Counted from the first letter of the stretch, positions 27,103 through 36,112 are shown. The stretch is 64,000 nt of DNA from Pseudomonas sp. GGS8 (GCF_024168645.1 NZ_JALJWF010000001.1:6265501-6329500); one strand, 5' to 3'. The notes: generated by a model not told the origin, from the sequence alone. Program-made: numbers and translations.

Positions 27103-28134
27103 ATGACTTCAACAGATATTGCAATTGTTGGCGGCGGTATCGTGGGCGCTATGATTGCGACTCGCTTGGCAGAACAGTATCCAGAGAAATCGATCACTGT
27201 TCTGGAGCGAGATCTGATTGGCACCGGGGCTACAACTCGATCGGCCGGGGTACATTTTCCGCGAGGGGTATCAGAGCGTGTACGTTTCATGGCCGAGCAA
27301 AGTCAGGAGTATTATCTACAACTGAAAGCAGAGTCTGGAGCGCCAATATTTCCGGTACCCATGACACTGATAGCTTCACCCGAACAGCAATCGCAGATCG
27401 AACTGTGCTACTTGGCCAAGGCCGAATTAACCTCGATTCCTCGGGAGGCCCCGGAATTAGCTGGCATATCCATCCCTAGCGATTCCATGATATGGCGGGT
27501 GAATAATGCGAGTTTCGCTGATGTTGCCGGATTAACCGCGCAACTTTTCAAGCGCCTACGCAACCATATATCACTTTTTGAAGGTGTCCGGGTCAATAAA
27601 ATTTCTCTAGGCGATGATTATTGTCTAACCCTTAGTACTGGAGAGAAGATCCGCGCCGATAAGGTCGTCCTTGCGCCCGGCTCATGGGTTAACGAACCTG
27701 CCTGGCGACATTTTTTATTCGATCTGCCTATTAAAATAAAGAAAATCGTAGCCGTTCATATCGAAGCTCCGGTTTCAACTACAGATGGCATGACAGTATT
27801 TCACAACGAAGATGCTTTTCTGCTGCCTCGTCATGATCGAGGTCACTGGCTATTTAGCTACACCTGTAATGAATGGGATGTAGACCCTGGAACAATTAGC
27901 CGTTCCATTTCTGAGCAAGACCTAACTGAAGCAAGATCAATTTTGTCACGCTACATGCCAGAATTTGCTGAAAGAATCAGCTCTGGTCGCGTGTTCTGCG
28001 ATGCCTATAGTTCAAACCGAGAACCAATAGTCGAAGCACTGGATGGCACTGGACTCATATTTGCGGGAGGAGCCAATGGCTCCGGGTATCGCTTGGCGCC
28101 TGCGATTGCAGCACAAGTAGTAAAACTCATCTAA
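27103..28134 (+). CDS. FAD-dependent oxidoreductase, DAO (glycine/D-amino acid oxidase) family
   Basis: About 343 residues. The dinucleotide-binding start is IAIVGGGIVGAMIATRLAE, followed by ERDLIGTGATTRSAGVHFPR, and the C-terminal GLIFAGGANGSGYRLAPAIA closes the FAD site; all are DAO-fold signatures. It begins 28 bases after the hydroxylase and ends 28 bases before the cupin-MetRS gene, so the three form an operon. In known hydrazinoacetate pathways (s56-p1, triacsin) a FAD enzyme of this kind oxidatively cleaves the lysine-glycine hydrazine to release hydrazinoacetic acid. I infer that role here. The ATG at 27103 (MTSTDIAIVGGG) is preferred to a GTG 12 bases upstream. Confidence 0.85.
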   Translation: MTSTDIAIVGGGIVGAMIATRLAEQYPEKSITVLERDLIGTGATTRSAGVHFPRGVSERVRFMAEQSQEYYLQLKAESGAPIFPVPMTLIASPEQQSQIELCYLAKAELTSIPREAPELAGISIPSDSMIWRVNNASFADVAGLTAQLFKRLRNHISLFEGVRVNKISLGDDYCLTLSTGEKIRADKVVLAPGSWVNEPAWRHFLFDLPIKIKKIVAVHIEAPVSTTDGMTVFHNEDAFLLPRHDRGHWLFSYTCNEWDVDPGTISRSISEQDLTEARSILSRYMPEFAERISSGRVFCDAYSSNREPIVEALDGTGLIFAGGANGSGYRLAPAIAAQVVKLI

Positions 28135-28162
28135 ATATTTTAGTTATACATGGAGTGTACAA

Positions 28163-30178
28163 ATGATCATCAATCAATATGATGCGAACACCCTGTCCGA
28201 CGCATTTGGAATTCAGACGAACAGCCTGGAAGGACTGGTTTTTAATTCAGGATGGGGACGGGTGTTGCCCGGTCAATCGTCCAACAGTCATCAACATGAT
28301 GAGACTGAATTCTTTGTAATTGTCGCCGGGGAAGGCGAACTGCTGGTTAATGGTCATCGTCATCAGGTGAAAGCTGGTACTGTCGCGCTGTTTGAGCCCT
28401 TTGAGTCCCATGTAATAACCAACACCTCTACGACTGATCTGGTGTTTTTCCTGCAATATTGGAGAGATGCCAAATGGGCAGTACGTTCCGCACTTTCAAA
28501 AGAAAGACAGAACCATCAAGGTCGTCCACAATTTGTATTTTCAACACCTCCCACCCCAAATGGTGATTTACACCTTGGGCACTTGTCTGGTCCCTACCTT
28601 GGTGCCGATGCTTATGTAAGGTATCAACGATTAGTGGGTAACCGTGCTTGGCACCTTACTGGTTCTGACGATTATCAAAGCTACGTTGTCGCATTAGCTA
28701 AACGAGAAGGTTCGACACCTGAAGAAGTGGCGGCACATTATTCCATGGAAATACGAGAAACACTGCGAGCCATGGATATAGAAATAGATCAATACACCGT
28801 AACTGATGCAGTTGAAAACTATCATTCCGGAGTCAAGCAATTTTTCTCCAAGATCGTGCAGTCTGGTAAAGTCGAGTCGCGAACCGCTACCGCACTAGTG
28901 GATGACGTAACGGGAGAGTACCTTTACGAAGTTAATGTGTCTGGTGGATGTCCAGGCTGCGGTGGAGGTACGAATGGCAATATCTGCGAAGAATGTGGAG
29001 AGCCGAACATTGTTACGGATCTAATCGCACCCGTATCAAAGATCAGCAACAAAGCATCGGTCTTGTCAGAAGTGCAGCAACATTTGCTGCCTCTGCATGA
29101 CTTTGCAGAAGTTGTCGCTGACCATCATAAACTAGGCCGTGTCCCCGCCAGAATTAAAGAACTGGCGCAACGAGTATTCAAGAGATCTTCCCTAGACGTC
29201 CCGGTAACTCACTTTTCAGATTGGGGGGTGTCCCCGTCAGAAAAGGACTCGAGCGGCCAAGTCATTTGGGTCTGGCCTGAAATGAGCTTTGGATTTCTCT
29301 ATGGGATCGAAGCATTGGGCGCACGCTTAAATGAAAAATGGCGTGCTGAAGCCCCTCAAGAGGACTGGAAAATTGTGCACTTTTTCGGTTATGACAACAG
29401 TTTCTATCATGGGATTCTTTATCCGGCTCTGTACAGCCTAGCGCATCCCGAATGGAAACCTGACATCGACTATCACTACAACGAATTTTATCTTCTTGAC
29501 GGAAAAAAGTTTTCTACTAGCCGTCGTCACGCTGTGTGGGGAAAAGAAATACTCAATCCTTCAAGTGTTGATGCTGTTCGTTATTACCTTTGCCTTACAC
29601 GACCCGAGGGAGAGCGTGCCAACTTCCGTATGGCAGACTACGAAAAAGCACTGAAGGAAACCTTGATAGGTTGTTGGCAGACCTGGTTGGTGGATTTGGG
29701 AACGCGTGTTAGCCAGACATATGGCGGCAAAGCGCCAGACGCAGGCATATGGACCCGAGAGCATTCGGCTTTTCTGGCACAACTGACAGAACACCTGTCA
29801 GGTATCAGCAACGCTCTAAACTCCGATGGTTTCTCACTTCGCCGGGCCGCCCGAAAACTCAATGAGATCGTCGAGGAGACTATTGCATTTTCATCCCTGC
29901 AAAAACGCCTCGCGGTTTCGAGCGAATGGAAAGATGAAGCTCGAACTTCAATTGCTTTGGAGTTGGCAGCAGCTCAGTTGCTCTCACGTGTAGCGCGTCC
30001 TCTAATGCCGCGGTTTGCCAAAAAATTGGCTTTTGCCATTTCGGAAGTTGAGGACCATGCGTGGCCAGAAACTGTCGACTTGGTCTTGCCGGGTGCGAAC
30101 ATTAACTTAGACAAGGTAACTTATTTCGCTCTCCCAATAACAACCTCGCAAGACGCACCAGAAAAAATCGATGCTTGA
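28163..30178 (+). CDS. Cupin / methionyl-tRNA synthetase-like fusion, putative hydrazine (N-N bond) synthase
   Basis: 671 residues. Cupin domain at about 25-105 with both metal motifs: motif 1 has His43-x-His45-x3-Glu49 and a Gly six residues on, motif 2 has Pro79 and His83 before Asn87. From about 122 a class I aaRS fold like MetRS follows: HLGH at 137-140 (HIGH motif), a zinc knuckle with Cys263/266/275/278, and KFSTS at 449-453 (KMSKS motif). Such fusions (Spb40 in s56-p1, Tri28 in triacsin, PyrN in pyrazomycin) join N6-hydroxylysine with an amino acid, using the aaRS part for activation and the cupin for rearrangement. The ribosome site GGAGTG lies 7 bases before the ATG. It is not a housekeeping MetRS: the cupin, the C-terminal differences and the setting argue against that. 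Confidence 0.9.
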   Translation: MIINQYDANTLSDAFGIQTNSLEGLVFNSGWGRVLPGQSSNSHQHDETEFFVIVAGEGELLVNGHRHQVKAGTVALFEPFESHVITNTSTTDLVFFLQYWRDAKWAVRSALSKERQNHQGRPQFVFSTPPTPNGDLHLGHLSGPYLGADAYVRYQRLVGNRAWHLTGSDDYQSYVVALAKREGSTPEEVAAHYSMEIRETLRAMDIEIDQYTVTDAVENYHSGVKQFFSKIVQSGKVESRTATALVDDVTGEYLYEVNVSGGCPGCGGGTNGNICEECGEPNIVTDLIAPVSKISNKASVLSEVQQHLLPLHDFAEVVADHHKLGRVPARIKELAQRVFKRSSLDVPVTHFSDWGVSPSEKDSSGQVIWVWPEMSFGFLYGIEALGARLNEKWRAEAPQEDWKIVHFFGYDNSFYHGILYPALYSLAHPEWKPDIDYHYNEFYLLDGKKFSTSRRHAVWGKEILNPSSVDAVRYYLCLTRPEGERANFRMADYEKALKETLIGCWQTWLVDLGTRVSQTYGGKAPDAGIWTREHSAFLAQLTEHLSGISNALNSDGFSLRRAARKLNEIVEETIAFSSLQKRLAVSSEWKDEARTSIALELAAAQLLSRVARPLMPRFAKKLAFAISEVEDHAWPETVDLVLPGANINLDKVTYFALPITTSQDAPEKIDA

Positions 30179-30288
30179 GGTGGTGGGGATGCTCACGCTT
30201 CAGTTGTGAACTAATAGAAGTATCAGTTAATTCAATTTTTTTAGCACTGAAAATCGAGTCTTCAAGAACTCATACAAGGATAAAATAA

Positions 30289-30903
30289 ATGAAATGGCAA
30301 TCTCAAATATCTGAACACCTGGAAAACGAACATGTTCTTTTGCGTCCGGTGTTGGAGTCAGACAAAGAAGCTGTTTATGCATTAGCGCAGGATTCAGAAA
30401 TCTGGACCTATTTTGTTTTCAAGGTCAGTAATCTGGACGAATTCGACGATTTTTTCAACGCGATGCTCTCTGACCATGCCGCAGGTCGTCGTGTGGTGTA
30501 TGTCGTTATTGACAAAAAAACTCAACGAATTGCGGGAAGTATGAGTTATGGCAATTTGGCCGAGGCAGAAGCACGGCTAGAAATAGGTTGGTCCTGGTTG
30601 GGAAGCGAATTCCGTGGGAAGGGTATCAACCACTGGGCAAAGTTTCTTCTGATGGAGCAAGCATTTGAGAAACTGGAAGCTCTCAGAGTTGAGTTTAAAA
30701 CAGATATATTGAATACACGCGCGCGCTCTGGTTTGCGAAATATTGGTGCTACAGAAGAAGGAACCCTAAGAAGCTTTAATTTCATGCCTGGTGGTCGCCG
30801 TCGGGATGCAATATTTTATAGCGTCCTTGCAAGCGAATGGCCAGATGTTAATGCACAGCTCTCTCAGCAGTCAAAATTTAGCGCAACGAGAAAAGTTTTG
30901 TGA
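30289..30903 (+). CDS. GNAT-family N-acyltransferase (RimJ/RimL-like)
   Basis: 204 residues. The fold's acetyl-CoA region is visible as ARLEIGWSWLGSEFRGKGIN, where the R/Q-x-x-G-x-G/A phosphate loop reads FRGKGIN. The start LENEHVLLRPVLESDKEAVY and the ending RSGLRNIGATEEGTLRSFNF are typical of RimJ/RimL/Rv0802c-type enzymes, some of which use succinyl-CoA. In triacsin biosynthesis a GNAT enzyme (Tri31) succinylates hydrazinoacetic acid before its activation. The same step is a fair inference here, since a ligase and carrier proteins follow in the cluster. Its stop overlaps the next start (GTGA). The ribosome site is AAGGA. Confidence 0.85.
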   Translation: MKWQSQISEHLENEHVLLRPVLESDKEAVYALAQDSEIWTYFVFKVSNLDEFDDFFNAMLSDHAAGRRVVYVVIDKKTQRIAGSMSYGNLAEAEARLEIGWSWLGSEFRGKGINHWAKFLLMEQAFEKLEALRVEFKTDILNTRARSGLRNIGATEEGTLRSFNFMPGGRRRDAIFYSVLASEWPDVNAQLSQQSKFSATRKVL

Positions 30904-31925
30904 ATAAGACGGTTAGCTATGTAAACCTACACGGGACTCCCTTCGAACGGGGGGAGCAGCATGGCAAAGCATTGGCAGAATCACTTCGTTCGTTTGTTGA
31001 CGACGGGCGTAGTCGCATAGATTCGCTAACTCGAGAGCCGTTAACCAGTGATAGTCTTGAAAAGACTATCAACACTCATAAAGCCGTAGTCGAGGAGTAT
31101 CTTCCAGATATCGCTCGTGAGGTAGAAGGTTTAGCAGTTGGTGCAGGCATCTCGCTCCAAGATGCCTGGATGTTGCAACTACGCCGAGAAATTATTGGTT
31201 ACAGCCGAATGACACTCGGCGACTGCTCAACATTCGCATCTGTCGCAGCTGAACCAATTCTTGCTCAAACGGTGGATTTGAACGGCAATCTCGACGACTT
31301 CATCAGCGTTCTGGATATTAGGGGGAGCGCCCAGCGCTCCCTTGTCCTGAGTTACGGTGGCCTTTTGGGTTACTTGGGAATCAATGACGGTGGATTAGCC
31401 GTAGGTCTAAATCTCGTTTTAGGCGGTGCTTGGCAGCCAGGTATTCCTCCGTACTTGGCAATCCGCCATTTGCTGGATACGGTGAGTACGGTCGAGGACG
31501 CCGTTGAGATACTTCGGACGCTTCCATTGTCAAGCTCGCGGTCATTTACGTTATGCGACAGGAATCAAGCGCTTGCGGTAGAAGTGTTAGGTGATGAACT
31601 TCGCATATTAGAAATATCACCTGTAGCGCATACAAACCACTTCTTGCATCCAGACTTTGCTTCAGATGATCAAATCAATGTGTTCGCCCGAAACTCCTCG
31701 AATCGGCGGCTTGATGCAATATCGCAGTTAGCAAGTCTGATACCAAACGATGAGAAAATATGTTTCAACGCCTTCTCTTTACCGCCACTTTGCGTTTCTG
31801 ATATCGGTGATATCCGTCGTGAAAGAACGGTCTCCGCAGTCGTGATGTATCCAGGTAGAGGGGAAATGTACCTGCGACCAGGAGATCCGTCCCTATCAGA
31901 AACTATCCGGTTCTCATTAAATTAA
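30900..31925 (+). CDS. C45-type Ntn hydrolase / acyltransferase (isopenicillin N acyltransferase-like)
   Basis: 341 residues starting at GTG, which overlaps the GNAT stop. Seen: GTPFERGEQHGKALAESLR near the N-terminus, then LGDCSTFA with Cys109, the residue exposed by autoproteolysis in C45 enzymes, followed by ILAQTVDLNGNLDD and LGYLGINDGGLAVGLNLVLG. Known members cleave or transfer acyl groups on amides (acyl-CoA:6-APA acyltransferase, acid ceramidase relatives). Coupled translation with an N-acyltransferase suggests a protect/deprotect pair: one adds an acyl group to the hydrazine and the other removes or exchanges it. That pairing is my inference. It is about as long as bacterial C45 enzymes. 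Confidence 0.85.
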   Translation: MNKTVSYVNLHGTPFERGEQHGKALAESLRSFVDDGRSRIDSLTREPLTSDSLEKTINTHKAVVEEYLPDIAREVEGLAVGAGISLQDAWMLQLRREIIGYSRMTLGDCSTFASVAAEPILAQTVDLNGNLDDFISVLDIRGSAQRSLVLSYGGLLGYLGINDGGLAVGLNLVLGGAWQPGIPPYLAIRHLLDTVSTVEDAVEILRTLPLSSSRSFTLCDRNQALAVEVLGDELRILEISPVAHTNHFLHPDFASDDQINVFARNSSNRRLDAISQLASLIPNDEKICFNAFSLPPLCVSDIGDIRRERTVSAVVMYPGRGEMYLRPGDPSLSETIRFSLN

Positions 31926-32081
31926 CTTACTCAAGATTTTTTGAAGTAAATGGAAGACTTATGCACTCGCTGAGTTAGCCAAATTACATTTGATGGGCCA
32001 AACCAAAAAAAGGCGAGCCTTCCGTTATACGATGCCCGCCATTTTAATCGCTATGAACAACGAAATCATCAGGGCAAGATA

Positions 32082-33206
32082 ATGGGCATAACGGTACTGA
32101 AAAATCTGACCGCAAAGTTTCGCACGGACCATCAGGTGTCTTTTAATATTTGCCTGGACACCTTCGACAAACGGACGGATGCCGATTCTTTACGCAAAAA
32201 ATTGGAGTTTCTTAACCATTTAGAACAACAGCACCAATCTTCAGTAATGTTCAACGTGATAAACCCTGGAAGTGAACTACTCGCTAATCTTATTCTGGAC
32301 CAGGAGGAAAGCTTTCCCAGTCCGCCCCCCCGAACAGCCCCCGATCAATCCCCAATGTTCGAGTCACAGGAAATTGCAGGTAACAAGTTCATACGTATTA
32401 ATCCTAACAACAGTAAATGCACATTGGTGCTCTTAGGTCCAATAGGACTTTCATGGCGCGTATGGACAACAATGCTACCCGGCTTGCACCGCTGGGATGT
32501 TGTAATTCCGCAATATTCCTCTACTGACTTTGAAGAAGGACGACAGACAGCGATAGGGTCGACCGAAGAGGACAGCGATAATGTGGCAGTAATTTTAAAA
32601 AGTCTTCAGTCTTCTTCAATTACAGTGGCAGCGTGGTGCGATGGAAATGATATCGCAGTTTCCTTGGTCAATAGAGGAGATATCAAAACCAAATCATTTG
32701 TCTGCATATCGCCAAGCTTCAAGACGACTAAAAAATTATTAGCATATGAATCCGAACTGATAACTGCACTACAAAGCGTTGTAGACAAGCCCGCATTTTC
32801 TTCTATTTACTCGGGACTATTCCGAAATTCACTCAATTCAAATGGCATTGAAGAGAATGCAATTATAGACCAGGACGCCGTTATTCTCGACACATTAAGA
32901 AAACCTAGTTGGTATGCAAGGAAGCTTATAAACAGCGTCTACCTGCAACCCAACTCTTTGGCGTTTTATGCTAAACGGTATTTGAACAAGATAAATTTGG
33001 AGTTCAACAAAGCCACATTCAAAGGAGTGTCGACATACCTGATTCAAGGCGAACTGGACAATATTGTCGACAATCGCGAGGCTGAGTATTTCCTAGAGTC
33101 ACACGGAATTTCTTATAAACGAATATGCAGTCTGCACTGCGGTCACTACACTCTCATTGATCAACCTGAAATAATTTGGCGTGTATTGGATAAGCTAAGC
33201 CAATAG
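32082..33206 (+). CDS. Alpha/beta-fold hydrolase or acyltransferase with a cysteine nucleophile
   Basis: 374 residues. The first about 100 residues (KKLEFLNHLEQQHQSSVMFN, then a Pro-rich linker SPPPRTAPDQSP) match nothing I know. From about 115 an alpha/beta hydrolase fold appears: LVLLGPIGLSWRVW (oxyanion strand), nucleophile elbow A-W-C-D-G in VAAWCDGND where Ser is replaced by Cys, Asp in IQGELDNIVD, and His in CGHYTLIDQP. A Cys-Asp-His triad recalls PHA synthases, dienelactone hydrolase and thioesterases that use Cys for acyl transfer. It would suit release or transfer of a carrier-bound intermediate. It lies 156 bases after the C45 gene, same strand, and converges with the operon that follows. 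Confidence 0.7.
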   Translation: MGITVLKNLTAKFRTDHQVSFNICLDTFDKRTDADSLRKKLEFLNHLEQQHQSSVMFNVINPGSELLANLILDQEESFPSPPPRTAPDQSPMFESQEIAGNKFIRINPNNSKCTLVLLGPIGLSWRVWTTMLPGLHRWDVVIPQYSSTDFEEGRQTAIGSTEEDSDNVAVILKSLQSSSITVAAWCDGNDIAVSLVNRGDIKTKSFVCISPSFKTTKKLLAYESELITALQSVVDKPAFSSIYSGLFRNSLNSNGIEENAIIDQDAVILDTLRKPSWYARKLINSVYLQPNSLAFYAKRYLNKINLEFNKATFKGVSTYLIQGELDNIVDNREAEYFLESHGISYKRICSLHCGHYTLIDQPEIIWRVLDKLSQ

Positions 33207-33252
33207 GTTTGTGTTTTGGCACAAAAATTAATGTGCCCCCCCTTAGAATGAC

Positions 33253-33291
33253 AAACTCCCTTCGAGCCGACCAGCACATCAAAGGGAGTTT
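33253..33291. terminator. Bidirectional stem-loop between convergent operons
   Basis: AAACTCCCTT and AAGGGAGTTT, perfect 10-bp arms with a 19-base loop, followed by TTCG on the plus strand. It lies between the hydrolase stop (33206) and the 3' end of the minus-strand operon. Confidence 0.6.
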
Positions 33292-33313
33292 TCGTACGAG
33301 ATGTCAGAAGAAA

Positions 33314-34315
33314 TCAAGCTTTTGAGTAACACTTTATATTATCAATAAGCTCAGAGTCTAGCGCGTGTAATTTACGAACTGCATCTAGAAATGACGCTGA
33401 ATTCAACTTTTGCAGACTAGGACTTCTGAGCAAGAATATTTTAAGAGAATAAGAAATACGTTGCACTTCTGCAAAAAGAGCGGTGGTGATTTCATTATTC
33501 AATCCGCGTTTGTTTCGGTAGAAATCATACGTCTTTCGAGATCCGTGAAGCAGAGAATAAAAATCGTGTAGGATTTTCGATTTTACTGCGCCGGAATCAA
33601 ATGGAGACTCTATGAATGAAATCATAAAATCTGTAGGATCCTCGTACTCGAGTTGCTCAATGTAACTACTGTGCAACTGAGCATCGTCGCTTGGAAGGCT
33701 ATCAGTCAAAGTGACTTCTAGAACGGTCTTCTCTGTATCATTATCAAAAAAATCAGATAAATTTTTCAGTCCGTAGTGGTAAGTCCTGAGAATACTATCT
33801 TTGTCGTCGTCTATCAGTATGGCTTGATCAGCCATAAGCTCACCAATTAGCGCAAAGTGCGACAAATGCTTATTTAAGTACTCAGGACAATGAGGCAAAT
33901 AATAGACATCCCCTGATATCAAATAAAATCTATTAGCCAGCGGCTCGTATTCCTTAAGGAAATCTTGAAAGCTGCTGTATCGCTTTTCCCGGACAAGTAT
34001 TCCATTGGCCGTAAGGATAGCTTCATCAAAAAAAGAGCTCGTGAACTCATACTTTTCTGACTTATTGCAAATGATCTGCTCAGCAATAAGGCCAGGACTA
34101 ACTAAAGCATTGTGAAATATAGCAGAAACCTCTTTGCCGAAATCGCTGGCCCTTACCAACACATGCCGCTGCCCACAGTTCAAAAAACTTCTATCAAAAA
34201 GATTCTTATCATATTCGAAAAGTTTTCCGTCATTCATTATCGTTCCCATGATTCTCGAAAGGTAATTAAGGAGATCTAATCTATAAAATTGCTCAGTACC
34301 GCCCACATCAGACAC
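33314..34315 (-). CDS. Unknown protein, possibly a BtrH-like ACP-dependent acyltransferase
   Basis: 333 residues, no signal peptide. The middle segment GDVYYLPHCPEYLNKHLSHF (135-154) followed by AILIDDDKD resembles the D-x-Y-Y-L-P-Y ... H-x-x-H ... D pattern of BtrH_N proteins, papain-like enzymes such as BtrH, which moves an acyl group from an acyl carrier protein to an amine in butirosin synthesis. Cys47, His150/153 and Asp169 would then be candidate catalytic residues. The C-terminal part is helical. It is the last gene of an operon with a ligase and two carrier proteins, which suits an acyl-carrier-dependent transferase. The reported start is a GTG without a clear ribosome site; ATG 34249 is an alternative. 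Confidence 0.45.
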   Translation of the reverse strand: MSDVGGTEQFYRLDLLNYLSRIMGTIMNDGKLFEYDKNLFDRSFLNCGQRHVLVRASDFGKEVSAIFHNALVSPGLIAEQIICNKSEKYEFTSSFFDEAILTANGILVREKRYSSFQDFLKEYEPLANRFYLISGDVYYLPHCPEYLNKHLSHFALIGELMADQAILIDDDKDSILRTYHYGLKNLSDFFDNDTEKTVLEVTLTDSLPSDDAQLHSSYIEQLEYEDPTDFMISFIESPFDSGAVKSKILHDFYSLLHGSRKTYDFYRNKRGLNNEITTALFAEVQRISYSLKIFLLRSPSLQKLNSASFLDAVRKLHALDSELIDNIKCYSKA

Positions 34316-34353
34316 GTAAACGTTTTAATCAATAGCTACCCTACAAGACATTC

Positions 34354-34602
34354 TTATGAGTGGGTCTGAATGAGAGAAACCAGACTGCCGACCGTGTCTA
34401 ACTTGGCAAGATCTTGTTCTGTGAGTCGCGTCAGATCGACTTCATGCTTTTCGCATAACTCAGTAACTATAAAAATCAGCATCATGGACGTTACGTTGTG
34501 AATATCAAATAAGTTATCTATTTGATCGATTTTCACGTCCCCCTCCAATTTCGCAAATTTTTTGAGGGTTATCTGGACTGATTTTTCGATGGCTTCATGC
34601 AT
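34354..34602 (-). CDS. Acyl carrier protein-like protein (second carrier of the cluster)
   Basis: About 82 residues of ACP size and helix pattern: LFDIHNVTSMMLIFIVTELC, with Ser39 where the phosphopantetheine Ser of D-S-L stands. The preceding Asp is replaced by Thr, and the Leu by Met, so it is a divergent site. The ATG at 34602 overlaps the ligase stop by 8 bases, a layout repeated at the other ACP-ligase junction; a longer start at 34635 is possible. It could carry a second building block, or be a degenerate helper. Confidence 0.7.
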   Translation of the reverse strand: MHEAIEKSVQITLKKFAKLEGDVKIDQIDNLFDIHNVTSMMLIFIVTELCEKHEVDLTRLTEQDLAKLDTVGSLVSLIQTHS

Positions 34603-36112
34603 GATAAAGATTTTCCAGTTGTTCTTTGAATTCATTAATGATTACTTTGCGACGCACTTTAAATTGGTTAGTCAGGTATCCGTTCGCTACCGTAAACTTA
34701 TTCGTAGTAAAACTAAGTTTTCCGATACGCTCATGACTAGATACAGTATTATTAAACTGAGAAACTTGCTCTATAACGAACTCTTCCTTTGAACTATCTT
34801 CTAAAGAAATAAGTGCCGTAAGAAACGGCTTATGCATCCCATACAACACCGCATGAGCAACGCCTTCCAAATTGGCAAGGCGGGATTCGATACTACTCGG
34901 CGGAACTTTTTTGCCGCTGTCAAGTACAATCAAATCGTCCACGCGCCCCGTAATAAACAAATAACCGTCCTCATCTAGGTAAGCAAGATCACCTGTACTT
35001 ACGCAGTTTTCACTTACAAATGTTCTTTCACTTTCGCCTGGCGCGGAAATTTTGTATTTGTTATTTACAGGGTATTCAGAGTAAATGATGAGCTCCGAGT
35101 TTTCATTGATAATGGCTTTTTTATAATCCAGAAGTTTACCAACACTTCCGGGGCGGGAATGGCCAGGGTAGTTTTTAGAGACGATACATACCTCATTCAT
35201 CCCATAACCTTCATAAAGAGGAATATAAATATCTGCAAAGAAATTAATTACGGCAAGGTCACAAGGTGCAGAGCCCGTCCAGAGGTAGCGAATATTCTCG
35301 CCCAAAATAGACGTGGCACAATCCTTGGCTGAAAGATCTGAAGTATCACGCATCTTCAAGTTGATTATTTCAAAAACCTGTTTATAGAAACCAGGTACTC
35401 CCATTACTACTGACGGCGTAAATTTTTTTAACGCCATGAAGACCAAACTATTATTGGTCAGCACAACGTCATGATCAAACAGCAATGCCGAATAGATCCA
35501 GTATCGTTGTTGCAACAACGACAGAGGAAGGAAAACCAGCAAACTATCGTCATTCGTATGATTGAATATCTTCTGGACAGATTGTATTGAGTAACTAACA
35601 CTCTCCGCCGTTGCTTCTAGGCATTTTGGGTTACCTGTGCTACCAGAAGTAAACTTTAGCGAAAAAATATCCTTCGAACTGAACTCATAGGCGCTATCTT
35701 CCGCTGCGGCGTCAATCGTATTTAAATTTTCCAATAGGTCGTTAAAACGGCAGATCGGGTGTAACTGAGAGGCGTAATCGAAATCTAGAAAAATATGTCG
35801 GATATTCAGATCAGCAATGAGCTCCTCATTGCCCATGAAGAAATCTTTATCCATGCCGGCAACGATAACTCCACGGTGCTTCGCCGCCAAATCGATCACG
35901 ATCCAAGCAAGAGAGTTTGCACCACTTATTATGATGGTGTCTCCTGGATTTATATTTCTATCGGCTAACCATCGGCTCGCTTTCAAGGCTAAATTCAATA
36001 GCTCGTCTAGATCAAGCTCCATGGATTTTCCAAACTCGAGCAGCTTAAAGCGTCCACGACGGTTCAAGTTTCTGTCAAAAATATTGTTAATTATAAGTGA
36101 TCTTTCATGCAT
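34595..36112 (-). CDS. AMP-forming acyl/aminoacyl ligase loading a carrier protein
   Basis: About 505 residues of the ANL superfamily. Seen: the A3 phosphate loop LKFTSGSTGNPK, the A5 segment LYEGYGMNE, A7 STGDLAYLDEDGYLFITGR, A8 VDDLIVLDSGKKVPPSSIE, and the A10 lysine region GYLTNQFKVRRK. It activates a carboxylate as acyl-AMP and passes it to a phosphopantetheine thiol. The gene is sandwiched between two ACP-type genes and overlaps both, so the carriers are its obvious partners. In triacsin the ligase Tri29 loads succinyl-hydrazinoacetate onto Tri30; a similar substrate is possible. ATG 36112 is preferred to the frame's earlier 36136, since it reproduces the overlap seen at the ligase's own end. 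Confidence 0.88.
   Translation of the reverse strand: MHERSLIINNIFDRNLNRRGRFKLLEFGKSMELDLDELLNLALKASRWLADRNINPGDTIIISGANSLAWIVIDLAAKHRGVIVAGMDKDFFMGNEELIADLNIRHIFLDFDYASQLHPICRFNDLLENLNTIDAAAEDSAYEFSSKDIFSLKFTSGSTGNPKCLEATAESVSYSIQSVQKIFNHTNDDSLLVFLPLSLLQQRYWIYSALLFDHDVVLTNNSLVFMALKKFTPSVVMGVPGFYKQVFEIINLKMRDTSDLSAKDCATSILGENIRYLWTGSAPCDLAVINFFADIYIPLYEGYGMNEVCIVSKNYPGHSRPGSVGKLLDYKKAIINENSELIIYSEYPVNNKYKISAPGESERTFVSENCVSTGDLAYLDEDGYLFITGRVDDLIVLDSGKKVPPSSIESRLANLEGVAHAVLYGMHKPFLTALISLEDSSKEEFVIEQVSQFNNTVSSHERIGKLSFTTNKFTVANGYLTNQFKVRRKVIINEFKEQLENLYHA

Noticed and set aside
28163..30178. A second housekeeping methionyl-tRNA synthetase
   Set aside because: The cupin fused in front, the operon with an N-hydroxylase and a DAO flavoenzyme, and the island location point to a biosynthetic enzyme.
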